From assembly GCA_020630455.1 (NCBI GenBank), contig JAHDBK010000162.1:1-7748 (forward strand): a DNA stretch of 7,748 bases. The letters are read 5' to 3'. Under the pieces are notes generated by a model. It was not told the origin of the DNA and did no database searches. It saw only the letters and a list, made by a program, of their open reading frames with translations. This DNA comes from Saprospiraceae bacterium. Lineage in GTDB: Bacteria; Bacteroidota; Bacteroidia; Chitinophagales; Saprospiraceae. Below are positions 1 to 6,748 of the stretch, in pieces. Within the stretch, counting starts at the first letter, position 1, and every line of letters begins with the position of its first letter. Made by a program: the position numbers and the translations under genes.

Positions 1-3
1 AAT

Positions 4-3000
4 TTATTTAATAATAAACTTACTTGATTGTCCCGAGGATGTATTTACAAAATACATACCTGTACTTAATTCGTTTAAATTAATATTTAAACTATTAGTT
101 TCCCCTATAGATGTTTGAATAGATACAGATTTTACAAGTTGTCCTTTTGAATTAAAAATCTGAATAAATTCGGTTTCTTTATTAGTAAAGAAAGCAATCA
201 TTATAGATTGATTTTTTCTAACAGGATTGGGGCTAATAATTAATTCTGAATTTCCACAATTCACTTCAGTAGATATTATATTAGAATATTCAAAAGATTC
301 ATCTAAATCAATGTTTTTTAATTGATAATAATATTTTCCGTTAAATCTCTTTAAATCATCTATAAACTCATAATTACCTCCATTATTATATCGACCTTGG
401 ATTGTCCCAATTAATTCTTTTTCTGAAGAGTTTTCGGCTATTCGGTAAATCTCAAAATGACTAAAATTATCTTCCTTGGCTGTTTCCCATTCCAAAATTG
501 TTTCACAATCAATAGTCTTCGCTTTAAAACTAATTAACTCTATAGGTAAAGTCGGCGTAATAACTGAAGAAGGAAGTTCAAACATATTTCTAGAAGCAAC
601 ATCTGGCATTCCACAATAACAATTATCATTAACATTAGGAATGATAGCTACAATTCCTAAGCTGATATCTTCCGTAGTACTTAAATTAAAATTAATAGAA
701 CTAGAAGAACCACTATTAAGGCTTCCAGCATCTATTGTACTCAAAACAGAACCCGTAATTCCACCTAATCCATCGTATTGATAAATTTCAACGCTTAAAT
801 TATCTGTAAAATCACTTCCTCCTATATTAGATACATCGAAGTTTCCATTATATTCTGTCGAAGACACTACATTTAAAGAATTTAATGAAAGATCAAAAAT
901 AGGTAAATCAACATTAACATCACCCTTGTCTTCTCCTGCAAAAATCTTAATTTCAGAGCAGGTAGAAGCTCCACAACTAACACTTGTTGTTATTGCGACT
1001 TCAATTCCTACCTCATAATTAGTACATTCATAAGAATCTGAACTTACATTTATTGAAAAGTGAACAGTTTCTGTATCTACTAAAGTAGAAGGGACTTGCC
1101 ATTTTAAAAATTGACCTGTTTCATCTGAAGAGATAACTGGTGTATTAGAAACTGATTTGTCACCTAAATTACTTCCAAAGGAATTATATATTAATCCTGT
1201 AGGTAAAAATACGGTAATAGAATCATTAGGATGGGTAGCATTAGTTCCATCTTTTCTAAAAGAAAAATCTAAAGGCTGAACACCTCCACAACTATTAATA
1301 TTATTAGAAGAAATACCAATTTCAGAAGCCAAATAAGGAGCTGTTAACCCCGTTACATTTAGATTATAACCAGACCTTAATTCTCCATTACCTATTGCTT
1401 TTCCTCCACAAAGTGCTTTATCCGCAAAAATTCTAGATTTAATAGGCTTGCCTACAACTAAATTACAGGTAGAGAGCATTTCAAAACGTACATAAAGGAT
1501 ATTTTGGGGAATTTCTTTGACCCCAGGTAAGTATTGCCCCAAACTCCAATCAAACAAACCAGAGCCACTTACTAAAGCTTCAATATCCATTAAAAATGGG
1601 TCTCCTGTTCCATTTATTGCACTTAATGCTGCATCTTCAGTTGAATCAAATGGAATTCTTTCATCATCATTCGTTCCACCATCATCTACATCATCAGCTC
1701 CATCTGCATCTAAAGTGCCATCACCATTTCTATCATACCAAATATAACCACTTCCTGACACAAAATCTAAGCCACTAGCTAAGGACGGAACTCTTAAATG
1801 TAAATTATTAATAGGTTCTAATTGGCCACTAATAATTTGTATTTCTACTGGAAAAGGTGCACACATATCTATTTCTGAAGAACCATATAATGTAGTTCCA
1901 TCTTCAGGGTCTGGAGTAGACGCCAACGAAGTAATAACACTACTTACTTGTGCTGTTTCGGGCTGTACATACACGGTGAATTGTTCATTACATTTTGATT
2001 TAGCATCTGCTATAGAACTAGGATACCCTTGACACCTCATACCAACATAAAAAACTAAACTATCCACAGAGCAAGCAAATACATCTGCTCCTAATAGAAA
2101 ACTCTTTGTTTCATCAGTTCCTATACTTCCCAGTTCAAAAATATTATTTGCATTAGCTACAATTGGAGTTAAAACTCCTCCATTATCTAAGTTTAGATGA
2201 ACTGTCGAAACATCTATACTACCTGGGGCTTCTACAACAGCCCAAACTTCATCTGCAGCTCCATTATTACTAACATTCGTAACATCTATATTCCAAACCA
2301 TATCATTTGTAGTAAAAGGTTCTACTTGAGAAAGCGAAGATATATTTAAATCTGCAATTCTTGAACGGACTCTCCTTGCCACATTTCTGATTACAATATT
2401 AGGATTTCCTTCAAAATATTGTTCTTTTATTGCTCGTGCATTGGTGATTTCGTCTAAAGGATCAAAATCTTCAGTAATATTATTATTTACTTCACAAAGA
2501 GGTCTTACATTCACGACCAATCCAAATACATATGTTTCATCTCCTGGAAATACCATACCACCATTATCTGAAAACACATGGCTATTCAAGGGGTCATTTA
2601 AATCAAAAATAAAATCACTATAGCCAACACCTGCAATTATATTTGTTGGAATTACTGTAGTAGTATCAAGATATTCATAATTATATCTAGAAATAGTTAT
2701 TCCTGCACCAAGATATTCATATGTATCAAAGATTCTTATAGCAAAACTATCTATATATCCTATTCTTCTATATTCGTACGGGAAATATTGAACTCCATTG
2801 GTTCTACCTACATCAAACTTAATATCTCCAATAATATCTGCTGTACCACAACCATTAATAGTAACATTAGAAGTATTTTGTGTATATACTAATATAGAAA
2901 AATGAGAAATTACACCAGCAAAAGTAGAACAACTATATTTAACACTAGGATCATTAAAGGCTGTTCCTGTGATACCATATACATTATTATTTACAGACCT

Positions 3001-5400
3001 ATTTATTGAAGATAATGTAGAATAGTCTCTTAATACATATTTTATTTTAGCTCTTAGAGTATCTCCATCTTGAAATCTATGCCCTCCAAATGTATTACTT
3101 AATCCAAAATCGCTGGGTCTAATATCATAACGATAAACTCCTGAATTTAAAATTGGAGATAAGGTGGCTGAATAGTCGTTTCCTGTACTCAAATCATAAT
3201 AATAAATATCTGCACCAATTGGGTTGAATTTATTTCTGTTTGAATTATTATCAAAATTGTCTATAATTTGCAATCTTCTAAATTCTCCTGCTGTTCCTAC
3301 AACAACAACAGCTTCAACATCTGAAATAATTGTATCTCCTTCTAATGCTCTTGTATTCCTTACTAAACTTGGGTCATATGAAGGTGCAGCAACCTCATCT
3401 GTATCAACACCAGATAAAATTCCATCACAATCATTGTCTGTATCTGGACAACCATTATTATCTGCATCTGCTGGGTCAATATTAGAACGATAAAAAGAAT
3501 AATTCAAGTGATTGACTCCTCCAACAGGACAAGGACCAGGACAAGCTATTGCTACACTAACATTCTCACACAACACAGATAGCTGACAATCACCAGAAGG
3601 ACAACCCACTTCTGGTATTATAGATAAATTAATAGTCATATCATTACTCCCAGCAGTTTCGGAACAATCCAAAATAAGCGGAAAAACAATTTGCCCATTT
3701 TTAAAATCTTCAGAAGTAGCAGACCATTTCATAGTAAATGCATTATCTGTAATATTTGAAAAAACAGGACTTCCTGGATTCGTTAATCCTCCATTCCATT
3801 GTATTTCTGAGGCTGTACCTGAATTACCAAGATCAATTCTATCTGGTAAGGTTACTTCTAGCTCGAATAAAGCTCCTTCTCCTAAAAGAATTTGAGTCAA
3901 ATCCGCTGTATAAATATCAATATATGCATATTGAACAGGGGATGAAACAAAAAAGTTAGACGGAGTCGTTAATAAAGAGTTCCACTCCATAGAGCTAATG
4001 CTAACTAATTCATCTGATTCAGAAAGAATTCCTCCACAAATCTCTTCATAGGTTATAGCATTTATCCTAAAATCATGAGCATTATACTCATTTACACATG
4101 TTGTAGGGCAACAAGAATAAGTTCTTACAACAACTTCTAGTATACTTCCTGCTGGAATATCTATAGGTAAATCCATTTGAGCTATATTCTTATAATCACT
4201 TGTTCCTGGAATACTTGAAAAACATCCTGCACCATCTAATAAATCTGTCGTTGATGTTGGAACAAAAGCAACAGGCCCTGCCCCATCTAAATCATAAGTA
4301 ATACTAGCAACATCAAATACACTAAAATCTACATGGTCTCCCAAGAGTTCAAAACTTAAATCAAGAAGATTTGCATTTCCTGTATTCTCGAAAGTAATAG
4401 TATGTTCAACAAAACCCGCACCATAACCAATACAAGTATCTGGAGTTGTTGACGAAATATTAACTCTTAAATTAGGTAACTCTTCATTAAAAGAAATTAC
4501 TTTATTTCTACTGTTATTTTGGCAATTATCACTAGGACTTGTTATGCCTTCTACTCCCCAATATGCCATATGACCTACAGTTATATTATTACCACTTGGG
4601 CAACCCGTATCTATTGTAAAATCATATTGTAAAGAAACACCTTCATTTAAATCCATAAAACCATCCCCATTACCAAAATTGGCTGCTAATAAATCAACAG
4701 ATGTAATTTCAACTATTGTTGTATCTGCTGAATTTGTAATTTGTGCTAAAGGTATAGCTGCGCTACTACTTCCTACTAATACAATATTTGAAAATGCTAA
4801 AACCCCATCTAAATCAACTATTTCTACTTGAAAAGAACTAAGAGAACTCGGTAAACCTTGTACAATATTTACGGTACGAGTAACGGTAGCACTTGGTGTT
4901 ATTCCACCCAAATTATCTGTAATGTTAGGAATACTAAGGCTTGCATAATTTACTTGATAATTGGAAGAAGGAATAAATAATGTACCACCAGCTCCTATTT
5001 TAGCTTGATCATTATAAGCTACTGCCGAACCTGAAGATAACAAATCATAAGCAGTACAGTTTGCCATACGAGGCACTACTAAACTAAATGAACTTCCCGT
5101 AGCTGTAACTTGTATAATTGGCTCTGCTAAAGTTCCTGAAATAGTTCCAATTGTTCCTCCAGTTGCTGTAATTAAATTAGTTCCTGAATTTACAAGCTCT
5201 ATTCCTTGATTACTTAAAAGAACATAAATATCATAAGTATTGCCAGATATTACACCATCTACATGTATAGTGAGGTTTGAAACATCTTGTCCAACAGAAT
5301 TGATATCTTCTTGATCTATTCCCGTAATTGTTTGTGAAAAAAGACAACTAAAAGTTAAAAGAAAAAGAAATGTTAATAAATAGTTTAATTTAGGTATCAT
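4..5400 (-). CDS. Large cysteine-rich T9SS-secreted surface protein (type A sorting domain)
   Basis: This gene encodes 1798 residues from an ATG at 5400 to a TAA at 4-6. Visible in order: a signal peptide (residues 1-22, cut before Q23); a long beta-rich body in which conserved-repeat/DUF11-like segments seem likely (for example around 310-370, with the wording 'ITFENTGNANLLDL'); acidic Ca-binding-like stretches at 243-254, 642-660 and 1223-1252; a fibronectin-like domain at 1618-1716; and a T9SS type A sorting domain at 1720-1798. T9SS cargo crosses the outer membrane and is anchored on the surface or released. The mature part has about 34 cysteines, unusual for such a protein. No catalytic domain is recognised, so a structural, adhesive or gliding-related role is inference. 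The gene appears monocistronic: a terminator and a gap of over 300 bases lie upstream, and its 3' flank is outside the window. Certain as a secreted protein; function unknown. Confidence 0.93.
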   Translation of the reverse strand: MIPKLNYLLTFLFLLTFSCLFSQTITGIDQEDINSVGQDVSNLTIHVDGVISGNTYDIYVLLSNQGIELVNSGTNLITATGGTIGTISGTLAEPIIQVTATGSSFSLVVPRMANCTAYDLLSSGSAVAYNDQAKIGAGGTLFIPSSNYQVNYASLSIPNITDNLGGITPSATVTRTVNIVQGLPSSLSSFQVEIVDLDGVLAFSNIVLVGSSSAAIPLAQITNSADTTIVEITSVDLLAANFGNGDGFMDLNEGVSLQYDFTIDTGCPSGNNITVGHMAYWGVEGITSPSDNCQNNSRNKVISFNEELPNLRVNISSTTPDTCIGYGAGFVEHTITFENTGNANLLDLSFELLGDHVDFSVFDVASITYDLDGAGPVAFVPTSTTDLLDGAGCFSSIPGTSDYKNIAQMDLPIDIPAGSILEVVVRTYSCCPTTCVNEYNAHDFRINAITYEEICGGILSESDELVSISSMEWNSLLTTPSNFFVSSPVQYAYIDIYTADLTQILLGEGALFELEVTLPDRIDLGNSGTASEIQWNGGLTNPGSPVFSNITDNAFTMKWSATSEDFKNGQIVFPLILDCSETAGSNDMTINLSIIPEVGCPSGDCQLSVLCENVSVAIACPGPCPVGGVNHLNYSFYRSNIDPADADNNGCPDTDNDCDGILSGVDTDEVAAPSYDPSLVRNTRALEGDTIISDVEAVVVVGTAGEFRRLQIIDNFDNNSNRNKFNPIGADIYYYDLSTGNDYSATLSPILNSGVYRYDIRPSDFGLSNTFGGHRFQDGDTLRAKIKYVLRDYSTLSSINRSVNNNVYGITGTAFNDPSVKYSCSTFAGVISHFSILVYTQNTSNVTINGCGTADIIGDIKFDVGRTNGVQYFPYEYRRIGYIDSFAIRIFDTYEYLGAGITISRYNYEYLDTTTVIPTNIIAGVGYSDFIFDLNDPLNSHVFSDNGGMVFPGDETYVFGLVVNVRPLCEVNNNITEDFDPLDEITNARAIKEQYFEGNPNIVIRNVARRVRSRIADLNISSLSQVEPFTTNDMVWNIDVTNVSNNGAADEVWAVVEAPGSIDVSTVHLNLDNGGVLTPIVANANNIFELGSIGTDETKSFLLGADVFACSVDSLVFYVGMRCQGYPSSIADAKSKCNEQFTVYVQPETAQVSSVITSLASTPDPEDGTTLYGSSEIDMCAPFPVEIQIISGQLEPINNLHLRVPSLASGLDFVSGSGYIWYDRNGDGTLDADGADDVDDGGTNDDERIPFDSTEDAALSAINGTGDPFLMDIEALVSGSGLFDWSLGQYLPGVKEIPQNILYVRFEMLSTCNLVVGKPIKSRIFADKALCGGKAIGNGELRSGYNLNVTGLTAPYLASEIGISSNNINSCGGVQPLDFSFRKDGTNATHPNDSITVFLPTGLIYNSFGSNLGDKSVSNTPVISSDETGQFLKWQVPSTLVDTETVHFSINVSSDSYECTNYEVGIEVAITTSVSCGASTCSEIKIFAGEDKGDVNVDLPIFDLSLNSLNVVSSTEYNGNFDVSNIGGSDFTDNLSVEIYQYDGLGGITGSVLSTIDAGSLNSGSSSSINFNLSTTEDISLGIVAIIPNVNDNCYCGMPDVASRNMFELPSSVITPTLPIELISFKAKTIDCETILEWETAKEDNFSHFEIYRIAENSSEKELIGTIQGRYNNGGNYEFIDDLKRFNGKYYYQLKNIDLDESFEYSNIISTEVNCGNSELIISPNPVRKNQSIMIAFFTNKETEFIQIFNSKGQLVKSVSIQTSIGETNSLNINLNELSTGMYFVNTSSGQSSKFIIK
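7..243 (-). other. T9SS type A C-terminal sorting domain
   Basis: Residues 1720-1798 form the C-terminal beta-sandwich signal recognised by the type IX secretion system. The diagnostic parts are I-S-P-N-P at 1722-1726, the central I-F-N-S-K-G-Q-L-V, the L-N-E-L-S-T-G-M-Y-F-V segment, and the terminal K-F-I-I-K. Length and spacing match type A (Por secretion) domains. It is probably removed on the cell surface during secretion, by analogy with known cargo. Confidence 0.93.
253..549 (-). other. Fibronectin type III-like domain preceding the sorting domain
   Basis: Residues 1618-1716 of the large protein begin with L-P-I-E-L-I-S-F-K-A and carry the L-E-W-E-T-A-x-E-x-N pattern, then F-E-I-Y-R, I-G-T-I-Q-G, and Y-Y-Y-Q-L-K-N-I-D. 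This wording is typical of the beta-sandwich module placed directly before T9SS sorting domains in many flavobacterial proteins. It is probably a structural spacer. Confidence 0.8.
1645..1734 (-). other. Asp-rich, EF-hand-like calcium-binding stretch
   Basis: Residues 1223-1252 of the large protein contain 11 Asp and 1 Glu in 30 residues. They open with D-R-N-G-D-G-T-L-D, which matches the DxNxDGxxD calcium-loop pattern seen in EF-hand-like and SdrD-B-like domains. Calcium binding that stiffens an extended adhesin-like protein is the likely role, but this is inference. A shorter related motif (G-N-G-D-G-F-M-D) lies at residues 243-250. Confidence 0.55.
3421..3477 (-). other. Acidic Asp/Cys stretch resembling a thrombospondin type 3 calcium-binding repeat
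   Basis: Residues 642-660 of the large protein follow a D-x-D-x-N-G-C-x-D-x-D-x-D-C-D-G pattern, with two cysteines interleaved among the aspartates. This resembles the calcium-binding loops of thrombospondin type 3 repeats that are common in Bacteroidota surface proteins. It marks a boundary between the first body region and a second one that begins near residue 675. The resemblance is by eye only. Confidence 0.55.
5335..5400 (-). other. Signal peptide of the large surface protein
   Basis: Residues 1-22 show a short basic N-region (Lys4), a hydrophobic core of Leu and Phe (about residues 8-21), and a cut site before Gln23 in the context L-F-S-Q, which is common in flavobacterial Sec signal peptides. 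Cys19 does not sit in a convincing lipobox (preceded by T-F-S), so signal peptidase I is preferred over lipoprotein processing. Confidence 0.85.
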
Positions 5401-5485
5401 ATTTCTGAATTTAATTTGTTTATTTTTTTCTCTATGCTATTTCTATGCCCAAGACAAAGAAAAAAAGTTAAAAAAAATCAAAAAC

Positions 5486-5673
5486 GTGACACCCATAAAA
5501 TGAAAACAAAAAGCAAAACACTATTTAAATAAAGTCCTTTAACTATAAAAAATCTTTAAAAAAAGAAAATTAGTGACAAAAAAAATATCTAAATTTTATA
5601 AGATATTTTACCCTAATACAAAAATAAAAAGAATAAAAAACTTGAAAAAGTTAAAAAATGGCATTTCGTGACA
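5486..5673 (-). repeat. Three copies of TGTCAC (plus-strand GTGACA) upstream of the surface gene
   Basis: GTGACA occurs on the plus strand at 5486-5491, 5573-5578 and 5668-5673; two copies extend to CGTGACA. The start-to-start spacings are 87 and 95 bases. All three have the same orientation. In sequence this poor in G and C, three copies of a half-GC hexamer are unlikely by chance, so they may be regulator sites for the large gene. No known regulator is assigned. Confidence 0.4.
5619..5626 (-). promoter_or_regulatory. Weak candidate -7 element for the large surface gene
   Basis: Read on the minus strand this is TATTTTTG, a full match to the Bacteroidota -7 consensus TAnnTTTG. No TTG or TTTG box is seen 17-23 bases upstream; that position is only T-rich. 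The site would give a leader of about 210 bases. Because the region is so rich in A and T, a chance match is quite possible. Confidence 0.25.
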
Positions 5674-5719
5674 TTAATAAACTATTTATTATAAAAAATT
5701 AAAAGAATAACCTTAATTA

Positions 5720-5759
5720 AAAAAAGTCCGTAAATTGAATTCAATTTACGGACTTTTTT
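5720..5759 (-). terminator. Perfect 40-base palindromic terminator after the dehydrogenase gene
   Basis: Every base from 5720 to 5759 pairs with its mirror base around a centre between 5739 and 5740 (the core is GAATTC). The stem includes GTCCG/CGGAC and is flanked by an A run on the left and a T run on the right, giving a hairpin followed by a U tract in either direction. It starts 18 bases past the stop of the minus-strand dehydrogenase gene, whose transcript it most likely ends. It also insulates the large surface gene from read-through. Confidence 0.9.
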
Positions 5760-5777
5760 GTTCTATTTATAATAATA

Positions 5778-6668
5778 TTATTTTTTAAACGAATCAGAAA
5801 CTACTAATTCTTTAGAACCTCTTGTATATTTATAGAATCCTTCTCCAGATTTTACGCCTAGTTTTCCTGCCGCTACCATATTTACTAATAATGGACAAGG
5901 AGCGTATTTCGGGTTTCCAAAACCATCATGTAATACTCTTAGTATAGATAAGCAAACATCTAAACCAATAAAATCAGCTAAATGTAATGGTCCCATAGGA
6001 TGAGCCATTCCCAATTTCATCACGGTATCAATTTCTTCTACTCCTGCTACGCCTTCAAATAAAGTAATAATGGCTTCATTAATCATTGGCATTAAAATTC
6101 TATTCGCAACAAAACCTGGATAATCATTTACTTCCACAGGCACTTTGCCTAAGTTTTTGCTCATTTCCATTACAACTTGAGTGGTTTCATCTGAAGTAGC
6201 GTATCCTCTTATTACTTCCACTAGTTTCATAATTGGAACAGGATTCATAAAGTGCATGCCAATTACTTTTTCTGGTCGAGAAGTAACCGCCGCAATTTGA
6301 GTAATAGAAATTGATGAAGTGTTCGTTGCTAAAATGGTTTTTTCAGGAGCTAATTCGTCCATTTGCTTAAAAATCTTGAGTTTCAAACCCACATTTTCAG
6401 TGGCCGCCTCTACGATTAAATCAACACTTTCTACTGCATTGGATAAATCGGTATGTGTAGTGATATTATTTAAAGTTGCTGTCTTATCTGCTTCACTTAT
6501 TTTTTCTTTGGCAACCATTCTACCTAAATTCTTATCAATAGTTGCAATTGCTCTATCTAAAGCATCTTGAGAAATATCTACTAGGTTTACATCGTGTCCT
6601 TTCATTGCAAATACATGGGCGATTCCATTTCCCATAGTACCTGCACCGATTACTGTTATCTTATTCAT
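5778..6668 (-). CDS. 3-hydroxybutyryl-CoA dehydrogenase (3-hydroxyacyl-CoA dehydrogenase family)
   Basis: The 296-residue soluble enzyme interconverts 3-hydroxybutyryl-CoA (or short-chain 3-hydroxyacyl-CoA) and the 3-ketoacyl-CoA using NAD(P). The N-terminal Rossmann fold shows G-A-G-T-M-G at residues 8-13 and Asp31 at the end of the second strand, which favours NAD. Expected active-site residues are present: Ser118 in N-T-S-S, His139 and Asn142 in G-M-H-F-M-N-P, Glu151, and Asn189 in V-A-N-R. The C-terminal helical domain ends with the typical G-V-K-S-G-E-G-F-Y-K-Y. Length is normal for Hbd/PaaH/FadB2-type single-domain enzymes, with no fused hydratase. The start ATG at 6668 lies directly before the first strand, with an A-rich leader. 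It is transcribed alone, with a terminator just downstream, and is divergent from the kinase gene. Whether it serves fatty-acid, phenylacetate-type or butyrate metabolism cannot be read from the context. Confidence 0.95.
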   Translation of the reverse strand: MNKITVIGAGTMGNGIAHVFAMKGHDVNLVDISQDALDRAIATIDKNLGRMVAKEKISEADKTATLNNITTHTDLSNAVESVDLIVEAATENVGLKLKIFKQMDELAPEKTILATNTSSISITQIAAVTSRPEKVIGMHFMNPVPIMKLVEVIRGYATSDETTQVVMEMSKNLGKVPVEVNDYPGFVANRILMPMINEAIITLFEGVAGVEEIDTVMKLGMAHPMGPLHLADFIGLDVCLSILRVLHDGFGNPKYAPCPLLVNMVAAGKLGVKSGEGFYKYTRGSKELVVSDSFKK

Positions 6669-6691
6669 AATTTGATTTTTTAATTTTGCTG

Positions 6692-6699
6692 CGAAGTTA
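6692..6699 (-). promoter_or_regulatory. Probable -7 promoter element of the dehydrogenase gene
   Basis: On the minus strand this reads TAACTTCG followed by CAG, a seven-of-eight match to TAnnTTTG, with the trailing C often seen in flavobacterial promoters. It lies 24 bases upstream of the ATG at 6668, giving a short A-rich leader. No clear TTG/TTTG -33 box is visible upstream, only a T-rich stretch. Confidence 0.4.
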
Positions 6700-6705
6700 A
6701 GACAA

Positions 6706-6739
6706 TTTGTATAAATTAGATAAAAAGCTTTTATATTTG
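6706..6739 (+). promoter_or_regulatory. Probable promoter of the GHMP kinase operon
   Basis: TTTG at 6706-6709 and TATATTTG at 6732-6739 match the Bacteroidota -33 (TTTG) and -7 (TAnnTTTG) elements with a 22-base spacer, within the 17-23 range described for Flavobacterium. Transcription would begin near 6743-6747. A second full -7 match, TAATTTTG at 6681-6688, has no -33 partner. The -33 box lies only 6 bases from the divergent dehydrogenase -7 element. Confidence 0.5.
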
Positions 6740-6748
6740 TAATTAGAG

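Larger units (their letters stand above)
5401..5719. other. AT-rich intergenic region upstream of the large surface gene
   Basis: These 319 bases hold no credible gene; they are dense in A and T runs with stops in all frames. They contain three GTGACA boxes (listed separately) and one weak minus-strand promoter candidate. The leader immediately before the ATG at 5400 is A-rich on the minus strand and shows no Shine-Dalgarno site, as expected for Bacteroidota. No tRNA, riboswitch or small ORF could be supported. Confidence 0.7.

Noticed and set aside
1596..1778. Plus-strand ORF rich in His and Leu, resembling a metal-binding peptide
   Set aside because: It is the antisense reading of the Asp-rich stretch of the large surface protein (Asp codons read as His/Ile/Ser on the other strand), lies wholly inside that gene and has no promoter or leader.
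2441..3959. Other plus-strand ORFs of 60-89 codons (2441-2623, 3224-3493, 3756-3959)
   Set aside because: All lie antisense within the large gene, have low-complexity composition and no recognisable domain; they are shadows of the long real frame.
5335..5400. Lipoprotein signal at Cys19 of the large protein
   Set aside because: The residues before Cys19 (L-T-F-S) do not fit a lipobox well, and the L-F-S-Q cut site plus the T9SS sorting domain fit a Sec signal peptidase I substrate better.
5401..5719. Small RNA or riboswitch in the gene-free stretch
   Set aside because: No GC-containing stem long enough to support a folded RNA was found; the region is dominated by A and T runs.
6319..6570. 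Plus-strand 83-codon ORF inside the dehydrogenase gene
   Set aside because: It is antisense to a strongly conserved enzyme and its Ser/Ala/Leu-rich content mirrors the sense codons.
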